From the NCBI GenBank assembly GCA_937916395.1, contig CALFTN010000051.1, forward strand, positions 1-64,000: a DNA stretch of 64,000 bases, read 5' to 3'. Position 1 is the first letter of the stretch. The number at the start of each line of letters is the position of its first letter. The position numbers were made by a program, and so were the translations under genes. The notes under the pieces were generated by a model. The model was given only the letters and a program-made list of their open reading frames with translations, ran no database searches and had not been told where the DNA came from. The DNA is from an uncultured Clostridia bacterium (GTDB lineage Bacteria; Bacillota; Clostridia; Oscillospirales; Acutalibacteraceae). Below, in pieces: positions 26,880 to 36,678 of this stretch.

Positions 26880-27593
26880 TTAAAGTGGTTTTTTCGCTAT
26901 TTGTGCAGAAACTCGCGGATATTTTGTCGGAATTTGCGAAATCTTTTTAATCTTTATTATATTTCTTTCGCCCTGTGAGCATAAATCGAAGCAGAATTTT
27001 TCTTCAATTTTACCTGAAAGCACCTTAAGTGCATTCTGGGCATTTTCAATTTCTAACTCTGCCAAAGACCCTTTCATAGAAACAAAGTAACCATCCTTCT
27101 TCACGAAAGGTAAGCAGTATTCAGAAAGAACTCTTAATTCTGCAACTGCTCTTGCAGTTGCAAAATCATACTGCTCTCTAAATTCTTTCTTCTGACCAGC
27201 CTCTTCAGCTCTCATATTAAGAATTTCGTAGTTAGAAAGCCCCATTTTCTCAGCAATATCTGCTACAACCTTTAATTTTTTACCGGTTGAATCAAGAAGT
27301 GTAACCTTTACATCGCTTCTTGCGGCAGCAATCACCAAACCCGGAAACCCAGCACCTGTACCGACATCGATTATTTTTGAATTTTCAGGAATTTCAACAT
27401 ACTTTAAAAGCATTAAGCTGTCAATAAAATGCTTTATTGCAATGCCTTCATCATCTTTTATAGCAGTAAGATTAATTTTTTCGTTCCATTCCTTCAATTC
27501 TTTTGCATATATTTCCAGCTTTTGAATTAATTCTGGGGAAATTTCTATTCCTACAATTTCTGCATTTGTTTCAATAATGCTTTTTATAGCCAT
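26880..27593 (-). CDS. rsmG: 16S rRNA (guanine-527-N7)-methyltransferase RsmG
   Basis: Methylates G527 of 16S rRNA. The 237-residue protein has motif I IIDVGTGAGFPGL, the SAM-contacting LLDSTGKK and the N-terminal NLTAIKDDEGIAIKHFIDSL signature. Start ATG three bases after the GH31 stop, with CAGAGG upstream. Loss of RsmG gives low-level streptomycin resistance in several bacteria. Confidence 0.97.
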   Translation of the reverse strand: MAIKSIIETNAEIVGIEISPELIQKLEIYAKELKEWNEKINLTAIKDDEGIAIKHFIDSLMLLKYVEIPENSKIIDVGTGAGFPGLVIAAARSDVKVTLLDSTGKKLKVVADIAEKMGLSNYEILNMRAEEAGQKKEFREQYDFATARAVAELRVLSEYCLPFVKKDGYFVSMKGSLAELEIENAQNALKVLSGKIEEKFCFDLCSQGERNIIKIKKISQIPTKYPRVSAQIAKKPL

Positions 27594-27596
27594 AAA

Positions 27597-30002
27597 TTAA
27601 CCTCTGTAGAGAGCTGTAATTTCCATTAATGGCTCTCTGTATTTTTTAGGAACCTTGTTTAAGAAAGTATCATCCTTTAATACCTCGTTAAACAATCTCT
27701 TATTCTCATTATTTATCTGGAATTTTGAAATTACATCAATGAGCTCTTCTCTCTTTTCTTTATTTGCAAGGAATGTGCAAACAGAAAGTGTCACTTCTAA
27801 TTCATCTGAAGGCGCAATTTCTTGGAGATAAATTTCAATATATCCATTTTTATTAATTAAGGTAAATTCTTTTTCTTCGCCATTTACTGTAGCTTTAATA
27901 TCACCACTTACAATATCTCTGAACTTAAGAAGATAGTTTCTGCTCTGAGGAATAACTGATGTGTCGCCCTCTGCTTTTTTCACCTTAAATATAATGGTTG
28001 AATTATCCTCATTTATCATAAATGGTGTTTCACAATACGCACCTTGTTCAAAGCTCATTGTGCTGCCATCATCTTCATAAAGACGGAATTCATTGTTGCC
28101 TCTGAAAATAAGCAGTTCTAAATCCTTCGGATTTTCTACAGTATTATCCTTTTCATTCTTGCTCATTGGAATAATTGCACCTTCCTTTGCAAGAACAGGA
28201 ATAGCGCTTATATCTCTGAACATTTTAACAACTCTGTTACCTGTGTAAATTCTGCCGTTATAAATATCGGTATATCTTCCCTCTGGTAACCACACATCAG
28301 CACTAGCCATACCAATTTCTGAATTTGTATGTTCTGTAATAGGAGCAACAATAAGCTCTGTACCAAAGAAGTATTCATTTTTAGCTTTATAAGCATTTTC
28401 CTCTTTTGGATATGTGTAATACATCGGCTCACAAATTGCTCTGCCTAAGCTTTGGGTGCGACGGTTCATTGTGTAAATATAAGGAAGAAGCTTATGTCTG
28501 AAACGAAGATTCTCTGTTGCAATTTTTTCTATAGGAGCACTATATTTCCAAGGCTCTTTACCCATAAATTCGTTTGCAGTTGAGTGAAGACGCATAACTG
28601 GGCTGTAAATACCAAACTGTACCCATCTTATATAAAGCTCGTCATCTTTTTTACCCCAACAGTGACCACCGATATCGTGGCTCCACCAAGGGTAACCAAC
28701 ATTGGCAGCAGTTGCTGTAAAGTAAACCTGAAAATCAAGACTTGACCATTTCTGGGTAGTATCACCACTGAAGCCCAATGGATAACGCTGACTACCAGCT
28801 CCAGCAAAGCGTGAAAGAATAAGAGGACGATTGTTATCCTTTGCATTATCTAAGAAATGGTAGTGATTAAGTGCCCAGAGTGGGTCCAAACCTTTAATTT
28901 TTGTGCGAGTACCTTGTTGCCAGTCAATCCACCAGAAATCAACACCCATTTTTTCCATTGGATGATGAAGTACCTTAAAGTAATGCTCAACAAATTTTTC
29001 GTCTGTTATATCAAACTGAACAGGCTCTTTTGTAGATGGGTCCTGACCCATTTTTTCGCACATTTCTTCATAAGCATCTTCATACCAACGAACACCTTGT
29101 GAAGGATGAAGATTGAATGTAACTTTATAATTATCATCCTGTAACTTTTTAAGAAAGCCTTGTGGGTCCGGGAATAAATCTGTGTTGAAGCTGTAACCAG
29201 TCCAGCCAACTGACCATACATCGTAAATATATTCCATAAAATTGAGGTGAGTTGATGGTTTAACAACATCTTTACCAAATTTCTTACGGATATCTACCCA
29301 GTGCCAGTCCATATCCACAGTGGCAACAGTAATCGGAATTTCTTCCTTTTTAAATCTATCCATAAGAGTCAAATATTCTTCTTGTGTGTATGCCTTGTAA
29401 CGGCTCCACCAGTTTGAAAGTGCATAACGTGGAATAAGTGGTGTTTCACCGGTTAATTTATATAAATCACGTGTTGCACCAATATAATCGTAACCATAAG
29501 CAAAATAATACTCGTCTTTACCAGTTGATTTTCTTGGTAAAATTTTACCATCATCTGTTAAAATAAGAGTTTTACTGTCGTCGAGAATTGCAACACCATC
29601 CTTAGAGCAAACACCATCACCCAAGGTTATAATACCTGCGGTAACATCTAATGTACGACAAGTACCTTTTAAGTTTCCACTATGATAATCTGTAACAACT
29701 CTGCCATCACGAAGCTTTATTCTTACCATTTTCTTTTCTGTAAAAGAATACAGGAAATTACACTTTGTAGTTTTAATTTCTACAAAGCCATTACCTTTTT
29801 TTACTTCGAAACGTGGTTCGTCAAAATCTCTGAACCAAACTGCTTGTGTTGGCTCATCACAGAATTTTCCATTTTTAGTTTCTTCTACACGTACCATACA
29901 AGGAGTAAGAACGGTAATTCTTGTATTGCCATTTACAATAATATGGCTCTCTCTTGCTTTTGGTGAAGTTTTAATTTTAAATTTGTCAAAATATCGTTCC
30001 AT
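27597..30002 (-). CDS. Glycoside hydrolase family 31 alpha-glucosidase
   Basis: About 801 residues, no signal peptide, so intracellular. Order: N-terminal beta domain, (beta/alpha)8 barrel, C-terminal beta domains. Family segments include YGYDYIGATRDLYKLTG, WWSRYKAYTQEEY, the nucleophile region WWIDWQQGTRT (Asp in WIDW) and the GFSGDTTQKW segment with the acid/base Asp. Likely alpha-glucosidase or alpha-xylosidase; the WIDWQQG variant differs from the usual WxDMNE. Start ATG 30002 has GAGG upstream. It lies between amidohydrolase and rsmG genes. Confidence 0.92.
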   Translation of the reverse strand: MERYFDKFKIKTSPKARESHIIVNGNTRITVLTPCMVRVEETKNGKFCDEPTQAVWFRDFDEPRFEVKKGNGFVEIKTTKCNFLYSFTEKKMVRIKLRDGRVVTDYHSGNLKGTCRTLDVTAGIITLGDGVCSKDGVAILDDSKTLILTDDGKILPRKSTGKDEYYFAYGYDYIGATRDLYKLTGETPLIPRYALSNWWSRYKAYTQEEYLTLMDRFKKEEIPITVATVDMDWHWVDIRKKFGKDVVKPSTHLNFMEYIYDVWSVGWTGYSFNTDLFPDPQGFLKKLQDDNYKVTFNLHPSQGVRWYEDAYEEMCEKMGQDPSTKEPVQFDITDEKFVEHYFKVLHHPMEKMGVDFWWIDWQQGTRTKIKGLDPLWALNHYHFLDNAKDNNRPLILSRFAGAGSQRYPLGFSGDTTQKWSSLDFQVYFTATAANVGYPWWSHDIGGHCWGKKDDELYIRWVQFGIYSPVMRLHSTANEFMGKEPWKYSAPIEKIATENLRFRHKLLPYIYTMNRRTQSLGRAICEPMYYTYPKEENAYKAKNEYFFGTELIVAPITEHTNSEIGMASADVWLPEGRYTDIYNGRIYTGNRVVKMFRDISAIPVLAKEGAIIPMSKNEKDNTVENPKDLELLIFRGNNEFRLYEDDGSTMSFEQGAYCETPFMINEDNSTIIFKVKKAEGDTSVIPQSRNYLLKFRDIVSGDIKATVNGEEKEFTLINKNGYIEIYLQEIAPSDELEVTLSVCTFLANKEKREELIDVISKFQINNENKRLFNEVLKDDTFLNKVPKKYREPLMEITALYRG

Positions 30003-30039
30003 TGTGTTTAACCTCAACCTTCGTGATATTATCGTTACA

Positions 30040-30870
30040 CTATTTTATATTAAGAGCACTTCGCAGGTTCTCACCTAAAATGCCTCTTTTAGCCTCTTCT
30101 GATATAGGAAGACTTTTTATTCTTTCTATGGAATTTTTGGTATATTCAGCACTTTTATATGGAAAATCAAGCCCAAAAATACTGTTCTTTTCACCTGTCT
30201 GATGAATTAAGGTACATAAATCATCATCTGTAAGTGACCATGCACCCTGTCGAAGATTGCCCAGAGCATCCTTTTCCATTGAAATACTCGTAAGACCTGC
30301 ATAAATATTATTGCCCTTACGTGAGTTATTGTTCATAACTAAAAGTGCTTCTCTAAAAAAGCTGTAGCCACCAACGTGCTCCATACTGAATTTCAAATCT
30401 GGAAAATTATAAGCTACTTCATCAAAAAGAAGCATGCTGTAATCTTTTATTCTGTGCCAATGAAGTCCCGTATGAAAAGAAACAAAAAGACCTTGTTTTT
30501 CCGCTTCGGCATAAACCTCAAAAAGCTCTCTGCCATCAACTTTAACCTCTTGTGCAGCAGGGTGAACTTTTATACCTTTAAATCCAAGAGCCTTTATTTC
30601 TTTTACTTGTTCGTTTATTGAACCTATATCAAAATTAATCGTACCAAAACCGATTAAATTTTTTTCATTTTTAATTTCTTCATATAGCCACTTATTCTGG
30701 TTAATTTTAATACCTACACGCTCTGTCTGGTGATTAAACGGCGCAAAGCAAACTGCACTTTCAATCTCACATTCTGCCATAAGCTCTTTTAAATTCTCTA
30801 ACTGAGCATTATCTTTAGAGCCTTTCGGAAACACATGAGCGTGGTTAGCAAAAATTTTATAATCACTCAT
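30040..30870 (-). CDS. Amidohydrolase family protein (TIM-barrel)
   Basis: A 276-residue metal-dependent hydrolase of the amidohydrolase-2 type. Visible: NHAHVFP (metal-binding HxH) near the N-terminus, KVHPAAQEV, HTGLHWH and MEHVGG, and FGLDFPY near the end (catalytic Asp). Reaction (hydrolysis or decarboxylation) cannot be stated. The ATG at 30870 overlaps the end of the histidine phosphatase gene by eight bases. Confidence 0.85.
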   Translation of the reverse strand: MSDYKIFANHAHVFPKGSKDNAQLENLKELMAECEIESAVCFAPFNHQTERVGIKINQNKWLYEEIKNEKNLIGFGTINFDIGSINEQVKEIKALGFKGIKVHPAAQEVKVDGRELFEVYAEAEKQGLFVSFHTGLHWHRIKDYSMLLFDEVAYNFPDLKFSMEHVGGYSFFREALLVMNNNSRKGNNIYAGLTSISMEKDALGNLRQGAWSLTDDDLCTLIHQTGEKNSIFGLDFPYKSAEYTKNSIERIKSLPISEEAKRGILGENLRSALNIK

Positions 30871-31609
30871 CTTTGTCACCCATAAACGATAAAAAGTCCA
30901 TTAAATCACTTAAATCGTCATTATCATCGATTGGTTCATCTTCTGGAATATCACTGTAATAATCCCAGAGCATTTCTTCCTGATTTTCCGTTAATGGAGA
31001 TGCTGGAATATCGTTTATTACTTCCATCTTTCTTGTTTTTGACCAAAGCGATGGTGTTACTCTTACTGTGTAGCCACAAGCAGACGGACAAAGCCACTCT
31101 GTCATTGGCAATTCAGGTAAACCAAACGCAGAAAGAATAGACATAATTACACCGCCGTGAGTAAAGATAGCACAGCTTGTAGTTCCTGTTTTTATAAGAC
31201 CTTCAACAGTTTTAATAAATGTGTCACACACTCTTGTTGAAAACTCCTGATTGCTTTCACCATTTAATGGACGTGCATCCGGTCCACCAGCGAGCCATTC
31301 TTTAAACTCTTCGTGTGGGGCTAATTCTTCGGCAGTAAGATTTTCAAACTCACCAAAATCACACTCGTCAAAGCCACGCATTTCTATTGGGTTTTTTTGG
31401 GGATAAATAATTTTTGCAGTTTCTATACAACGCTTTAAGGTACTTGAAAAAACCACATCTGTTTTTGGATAATCATAATCCTTAAGCATTGTATTTAATT
31501 GGTCTATACCTTCTTTGCAAAGGGATTCGTCAGTATGACCTATGTATCGCCCCTCTAAATTCCCTTTAGTATAAGCGTGTCTTATAAGATGAATTGTGTA
31601 ACTTTTCAT
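30863..31609 (-). CDS. Histidine phosphatase (phosphoglycerate mutase-like)
   Basis: A 248-residue enzyme with the phosphohistidine motif LIRHAYTKGN at residues 8-17 and a second catalytic His in FTHGGV. The C-terminal ~45 residues are rich in Asp/Glu (DIPEDEPIDDNDDLSDL) and are not part of the phosphatase fold. Substrate unknown (alpha-ribazole phosphatase, sugar phosphatase or mutase possible). First gene of the run to rsmG; RBS GGAG. Confidence 0.9.
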   Translation of the reverse strand: MKSYTIHLIRHAYTKGNLEGRYIGHTDESLCKEGIDQLNTMLKDYDYPKTDVVFSSTLKRCIETAKIIYPQKNPIEMRGFDECDFGEFENLTAEELAPHEEFKEWLAGGPDARPLNGESNQEFSTRVCDTFIKTVEGLIKTGTTSCAIFTHGGVIMSILSAFGLPELPMTEWLCPSACGYTVRVTPSLWSKTRKMEVINDIPASPLTENQEEMLWDYYSDIPEDEPIDDNDDLSDLMDFLSFMGDKDE

Positions 31610-31678
31610 TGCAATCTCCGTTTCAATGGTGTATTATGTTATACAGATAGTATAATGCAAAGGTGTGTGTTTTTACAA

Positions 31679-32287
31679 ATGGTAAATTATGCAGAACGAC
31701 TTTATGAACTTCGCACAGAAAAAGGCTTAAGTCAGAAAGAAGCCGCAAATGATTTAGGGGTCTCTCAGGCACTACTTTCACACTATGAAAAGGGCATAAG
31801 AGAGTTTGGGTTAGACTTTTTAAACCGTGCTGCTGACTATTATAAAGTCACTACCGACTATATTTTAGGTAGAACTGACAGTAGAACAGGTCTTGAATCG
31901 TCCTTCTTTCAGGATAGAGAAGAAGACGGTATATATAATACCACAACTATATACCGTTCTGCAATATTTATTCACGAAAGAATGAATACGGGCTCTGCTT
32001 TAGCAGGAGATAGTGCAGACCTTCTTTATTCGGTAGCTCTTTACAGAATACTTTTTACTGCGTCTCAAAAAGGCTATATTCCTAAAAGATGGTTTTCATT
32101 GCCACCAAAAATTGCAGAAAGCCTTCCTATGGCTGTAACAGAGGGTCTTTTAATGAACTTCCCTGACAAATCACCTAACGCAAAAAGATATGGTAACCCT
32201 GAACCAAAATCTATAGAAACTGTTATTAAAACAGTTGAAAGTTATATGAAAAAAGCAGCTACAGATATAGTAAAATCAGTAGATTAA
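31679..32287 (+). CDS. XRE-family transcriptional regulator
   Basis: A 202-residue protein with HTH_3 at residues about 5-60 (LRTEKGLSQKEAANDLGVSQALLSHYEKG, then YYKVTTDYILGRTD). The C-terminal ~135 residues are helical with no known domain. ATG 31679 follows AAGGTGTG. A TATAAT (31651-31656) upstream probably belongs to its promoter, which rules out the more upstream in-frame ATGs. It is divergent from the histidine phosphatase gene and could regulate it. Confidence 0.85.
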   Translation: MVNYAERLYELRTEKGLSQKEAANDLGVSQALLSHYEKGIREFGLDFLNRAADYYKVTTDYILGRTDSRTGLESSFFQDREEDGIYNTTTIYRSAIFIHERMNTGSALAGDSADLLYSVALYRILFTASQKGYIPKRWFSLPPKIAESLPMAVTEGLLMNFPDKSPNAKRYGNPEPKSIETVIKTVESYMKKAATDIVKSVD

Positions 32288-32297
32288 TAACACAGAC

Positions 32298-32330
32298 TGG
32301 GTTGTGGCAAACATTGTTTGCTACAACCCA
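32298..32330. terminator. Bidirectional terminator
   Basis: Strong stem (TGGGTTGT...ACAACCCA with an inner GCAAAC/GTTTGC, 32298-32330) between the XRE gene and glgA (convergent). Confidence 0.75.
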
Positions 32331-32336
32331 ATTCTA

Positions 32337-33761
32337 TTACTGTTTAAGAATCTCTTTATACATTTTAATGTATTCATTTGCAGATTTGCCCCAGCTGTTA
32401 TCACTTTCCATAGCACGTTTAACAAGGATTTTCCAACCCTTTTTATCGCTATAGCCCTCACACGCTCTTCTTATAGCGTGAAGCATTTCGTGAGCATTAT
32501 AATTTGCAAATGTAAATCCGTTACCCTCATTGTCACCACTATCTTTAACAGAGTCACGAAGACCGCCTGTTTCACGGACAATCGGAATAGAACCATAACG
32601 AAGAGCAACCATCTGTGAAAGACCACAAGGCTCACTCTTTGAAGGCATCAAGAAGAAGTCGGAACCAGCATAAATTTTTCTTGCAAGGTCTGGAATAAAG
32701 CCTAAGCAAAGACCAACCTGTTCTGGAAAACGAGCAGCAAGACCTCTGAAGAAATCTTCATATTCAGAGTCACCTGAACCTAAAACTACAAGCTGAATAT
32801 CTGTTGTAGCTAAAAGCTCATCTAAAACTGCTTTACATAAATCTAGACCCTTATGAGAAACAAGACGTGAAACCATACCCATAACAGGAGTATCTTTCTT
32901 CTCAGGTAGACCAAAGAATTTTTGCAACTCTCTCTTATTTGTTGCTTTACCTGTCATTTTTTCACTGGAATAATTCTTGAAAATATCCTTATCCGTTTCT
33001 GGATTATAGTTTTCAATGTCAATACCATTAAGAATACCACGCAATTTAAAGCTACGTTCTTTAAGAATTGTGTCAAGACCATGTGAATACCAAGGGTCAA
33101 GAATTTCTTTAGCATAAGAAGGGCTCACTGTCGAAACTGCATTAGCACATTCAATAGCAGCTTTTGAGAAGTTAACTGTATCATCATATTCAATAAGATT
33201 TTTATGGCTGTAATCAAGACCTACAACATTGTCGATAAGTTCTTTACCATAAACACCCTGATATTGAATATTATGAATTGTGAAAACAGTTTTTATATTT
33301 TCATAGCCTGGTTTTGTAGCATAAATTGTACTGTAATAAAGTGGAGTAAGAGCTGTTTGCCAGTCATTACAATGAATAATATCTGGTTTGAAATCAATAT
33401 GTGGAATTATCTCTAAAATAGCACGTGCGAAGAACGCAAAACGCTCTGCATCATCATAGTAGCCATAAAGTCCACCACGTTTAAAGTAATATTCGTTATC
33501 CAAAAGATAATAAGTAACTCCGCCATATTTTGCCTCAAAAATACCACAATATTGTCTTCTCCATGCAACCGGAACAGAAATATTTGTAACAAACCTCATT
33601 GTATCTCTGAGCTCTTGCTTTATTGTATCATAAAGTGGCATTACAACTCTGCAACCTATAAGACGTTTTCTCAAAGCTTGTGGCAAAGACCCTGCAACAT
33701 CTGCAAGACCACCACTCGCAGCAAATGGTAATGCTTCACTGGCAGCATATAAAACTTTCAT
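32337..33761 (-). CDS. glgA: Glycogen synthase GlgA
   Basis: Elongates alpha-1,4-glucan chains from ADP-glucose (GT5). The 474-residue protein begins MKVLYAASEALPF and carries SGGLADVAGSLP (the ADP-glucose KxGGL loop, here SGGL), and the C-terminal site SKSEPCGLSQMVALRYG with the catalytic Glu (E in SEPCG) plus RETGGL. RBS AAGGAGAG. Last gene of the glg operon. Confidence 0.96.
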   Translation of the reverse strand: MKVLYAASEALPFAASGGLADVAGSLPQALRKRLIGCRVVMPLYDTIKQELRDTMRFVTNISVPVAWRRQYCGIFEAKYGGVTYYLLDNEYYFKRGGLYGYYDDAERFAFFARAILEIIPHIDFKPDIIHCNDWQTALTPLYYSTIYATKPGYENIKTVFTIHNIQYQGVYGKELIDNVVGLDYSHKNLIEYDDTVNFSKAAIECANAVSTVSPSYAKEILDPWYSHGLDTILKERSFKLRGILNGIDIENYNPETDKDIFKNYSSEKMTGKATNKRELQKFFGLPEKKDTPVMGMVSRLVSHKGLDLCKAVLDELLATTDIQLVVLGSGDSEYEDFFRGLAARFPEQVGLCLGFIPDLARKIYAGSDFFLMPSKSEPCGLSQMVALRYGSIPIVRETGGLRDSVKDSGDNEGNGFTFANYNAHEMLHAIRRACEGYSDKKGWKILVKRAMESDNSWGKSANEYIKMYKEILKQ

Positions 33762-33776
33762 CGGAATCTCTCCTTT

Positions 33777-34319
33777 TTAATATATTGATGTAAGCATCGA
33801 AAGCGAATCATAAAGACCTGATGCAAAAAATACGATTGCTATTATAATTGCTAAAACAATCGGAAGCCCCAACTCAACAATCATCTTTAAGAGCTGAGTT
33901 TTCCTATATTTGGCAAAATCGCCCTCAAGCTTTTCTAATCGTTTTAATAAATCATTGTATTGGTCAACCGAGACGTTTAAATCTCCACCAGAAAAAGCAG
34001 ATTGAACGTTAACATCTCTTTTAATGCTCTTAATCTGATTTCCTATTGCAGAAACTGTCTCTTTTTCATCATTTTCAGGTGAAAACCTTTTTTGCATATC
34101 TATAAGAGCGCCAAAAAGACTTTGCCCTCTTGCAGGAACATCTTTCTCAATAACAGAATTTAACCACCTTACTTGTGCTGTAGCAGGTGTTTCTTCTGCA
34201 TAAAGCTTTTTAATCTGTTTTTCACAAAATGAACAGACCATCTCTTCGTTTTTTTCTATTGTGCATAATACAAAATCGAGTTCATCGGTCTTGCATCCAC
34301 AAACAGGACAAACGCTCAT
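33777..34319 (-). CDS. Zinc-ribbon, coiled-coil, C-terminal membrane anchored protein
   Basis: A 180-residue protein in the middle of the glycogen operon, not recognised. Residues 4-9 (CPVCGC) and 29-32 (CSFC, approximate) look like a zinc ribbon. Then a soluble segment, a short coiled coil (about 115-142), and one hydrophobic helix near the C-terminus (about 147-170). Orientation would leave the zinc ribbon in the cytoplasm. RBS AAAGGG. Placement between glgD and glgA, with short gaps, suggests a glycogen-related role; inference only. Confidence 0.7.
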   Translation of the reverse strand: MSVCPVCGCKTDELDFVLCTIEKNEEMVCSFCEKQIKKLYAEETPATAQVRWLNSVIEKDVPARGQSLFGALIDMQKRFSPENDEKETVSAIGNQIKSIKRDVNVQSAFSGGDLNVSVDQYNDLLKRLEKLEGDFAKYRKTQLLKMIVELGLPIVLAIIIAIVFFASGLYDSLSMLTSIY

Positions 34320-34339
34320 AACTTTATATCCCTTTCAAT

Positions 34340-35458
34340 TTAGATAACAATATTTTTACCAATTATAAACGGATAGCTCTTATCACCTGAAAGATTTTTA
34401 TTTGGTGTAATAACAGAATCTTTATCCATAATAACGCAGTTAAGCTTAACATTTTCACTTATTACAGAATCCTGCATAATAATTGAATTTTCAACAACTG
34501 CACCACGTGCAATATTAACACCGCGGAAAACAACACAATTTTTAACAGTACCTTCAATAATACAACCATCAGCAACAAGAGAATTTTCTACCTTACTGTT
34601 AACACCATAACGAACAGGCATATCGTTACGCACTTTTGTGTAAATTGGTCTGTCTTTATTAAATAAATCTTTTCTTATATCTTTTTCAAGAAGAGCCATA
34701 TTAGCTTCAAAATATTTGTTAACGCTGTCAATCTCGCAACCCCAGCCTGTAAACTCATAGCCATATATATTAAGATGTTCAACATTCTTCTGAAGAATTT
34801 CTTTTTCAAAGTTTGTGCCACCCGCACTTAAAGCATCAGCTACCAAAGACTCTAACAAAGCCTTTCTTATAAGAATCATTCCTGTATTGAAATTAATATT
34901 TTCTTTATTTTGTGGGTTAACTGCAATAGCTGTTACTTTACTGTTACCATCAACTGTTAAAGATGTCATATTTTCAAGTTCTGGAAGATTGCCCTTTTTA
35001 TAAACAATTGTAATATCTGCATCCTTTTCAGAATGGAAGTCAAAAACATCGCTTAAATCAATATTACAAATGAAATTTGTATCTGAGAGAAGAACATATT
35101 GTTCGTTACAGGATTTAAGGAACCCACTTATTCTGCCAAGAACCTCCAATGTATTTGAAGAATCGTGCTCAGCTTGTGATGGATTAAATGGTGGTAACAA
35201 GAAAAGACCGTCAACCTTTCTTGCTAAATCCCAGGGTCTGCCGTTGCCAACGTGGTCCATAAGTGAACGATAGTGACTGTTTGTAATAACGCCAACCTTT
35301 GTTATTCCGCTGTTTACAAAATTAGAAAGAGCAAAGTCTATAAGACGATATCTGCCACCATAGAGCATTGAACCCATAGTTCTTCTTTGTGTAAAATCCT
35401 TAAGACAAGAATCATAAGAGTTTGAATAAACTATACCGAGAACATTTTTTGGCATCAT
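34340..35458 (-). CDS. glgD: GlgD, regulatory subunit of ADP-glucose pyrophosphorylase
   Basis: A 372-residue GlgC paralogue: [17 protein letters not shown] and C-terminal left-handed beta-helix repeats are present, but the N-terminal GGxGxRL nucleotide loop is replaced by [11 protein letters not shown] and catalytic residues are lost. In Firmicutes GlgD forms a hetero-oligomer with GlgC and raises activity. It starts at ATG overlapping the glgC stop (ATGA). Confidence 0.94.
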   Translation of the reverse strand: MMPKNVLGIVYSNSYDSCLKDFTQRRTMGSMLYGGRYRLIDFALSNFVNSGITKVGVITNSHYRSLMDHVGNGRPWDLARKVDGLFLLPPFNPSQAEHDSSNTLEVLGRISGFLKSCNEQYVLLSDTNFICNIDLSDVFDFHSEKDADITIVYKKGNLPELENMTSLTVDGNSKVTAIAVNPQNKENINFNTGMILIRKALLESLVADALSAGGTNFEKEILQKNVEHLNIYGYEFTGWGCEIDSVNKYFEANMALLEKDIRKDLFNKDRPIYTKVRNDMPVRYGVNSKVENSLVADGCIIEGTVKNCVVFRGVNIARGAVVENSIIMQDSVISENVKLNCVIMDKDSVITPNKNLSGDKSYPFIIGKNIVI

Positions 35459-36678
35459 ATTGTTTGACCCCCTTTCACATCTTGAGCAATTGTTGTTTTT
35501 GCTTTTATCTTTGCATCCTTACCAATGGTAACCTGTGCACCAATAACACTAACGCCCCATTCGTCAAGATTTTCTACTTTTTCCGGATTTTCACCTATAA
35601 CTGCACCTTCTTCAATAACTGCATTTTCTGCAATTATTGAATACTGAACAACTGCACCCTTTTTAATAATAGCACCAGGCATTACAATTGAGTAATGAAC
35701 AGAAGCTCCTTCTTCAACAGCAACATCTGAGAAAAGAACGGAGTAATCAACATCACCCTCAATTTCACAACCCTCAGCTACTATTGAATTTTCAACCTTT
35801 GCCTTATCAGAAATATATTGTGGTGCTAAAGATTCGCTTCTACCGTAAATCTTCCATGAATCATCTGCTAAATCAATGTTAGCTTTTGGATTAAGAAGGT
35901 CTAAGTTTGCTTCCCAGAGAGAGTCGATAGTTCCAACATCTTTCCAGTAACCATCAAATGCATAAGCAAATAGTCTTTCGCCTGCTTCGTGCATTGCAGG
36001 AATAACATTTTTACCAAAATCGTTTGATGAATCCGGATTGTTTTCATCATCTATAAGATACTGACGAAGCTTTTCCCATGTAAACATGTAAACGCCCATT
36101 GAAGCTTTATTACTCTTTGGCTCTTTTGGTTTTTCTTCAAAAGCAGTAATTCTACCATCTTCATCAGTAAACATGAGACCAAAACGAGAAGCTTCTTCCC
36201 ACGGCACTTCAAGCATTGCAATAGTACAAGCAGCATCCTTTTCCTTATGATATTTAAGCATCTCTGAATAATCCATTTTATAAATATGGTCACCAGAAAG
36301 AATTGCTACATATTCAGGATTGTATCTATCAATAAAATGAATATTCTGATAAATAGCATTTGCTGTACCCTTATACCATTCCTGACCATTAAGAGCCTGA
36401 TATGGTGAAAGCACGTGAACGCCACCGCCGATTTCACGATCTAAATCCCAGGTGCTACCGCTACCGATATAGTCATTGAGAACGAGTGGCTGATATTGAG
36501 TTAAAACACCAACTGTAGAAATACCAGAGTTTGTGCAGTTAGATAATGGAAAGTCAATAATTCTGTATTTTCCTCCGTAAGGAACTGCAGGTTTCGCAAT
36601 ATTTTTTGTAAGTACGCCAAGACGAGAGCCCTGACCACCAGCTAAAAGCATAGCTATACATTCAGTTCTTTTTGCCAT
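35455..36678 (-). CDS. glgC: Glucose-1-phosphate adenylyltransferase GlgC
   Basis: Makes ADP-glucose from ATP and glucose-1-phosphate, the committed step of glycogen synthesis. About 407 residues; nucleotide loop [23 protein letters not shown], and GDHIYKMDY (metal Asp) are intact, and the C-terminal beta-helix repeats follow. ATG 36678 has AAGGA upstream and lies within the last codons of glgB. Confidence 0.96.
   Translation of the reverse strand: MAKRTECIAMLLAGGQGSRLGVLTKNIAKPAVPYGGKYRIIDFPLSNCTNSGISTVGVLTQYQPLVLNDYIGSGSTWDLDREIGGGVHVLSPYQALNGQEWYKGTANAIYQNIHFIDRYNPEYVAILSGDHIYKMDYSEMLKYHKEKDAACTIAMLEVPWEEASRFGLMFTDEDGRITAFEEKPKEPKSNKASMGVYMFTWEKLRQYLIDDENNPDSSNDFGKNVIPAMHEAGERLFAYAFDGYWKDVGTIDSLWEANLDLLNPKANIDLADDSWKIYGRSESLAPQYISDKAKVENSIVAEGCEIEGDVDYSVLFSDVAVEEGASVHYSIVMPGAIIKKGAVVQYSIIAENAVIEEGAVIGENPEKVENLDEWGVSVIGAQVTIGKDAKIKAKTTIAQDVKGGQTI

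Noticed and set aside
32569..32584. Partial parS-like sequence (TGTTTCACGG...)
   Set aside because: Only one half-site matches and it lies inside glgA coding sequence.
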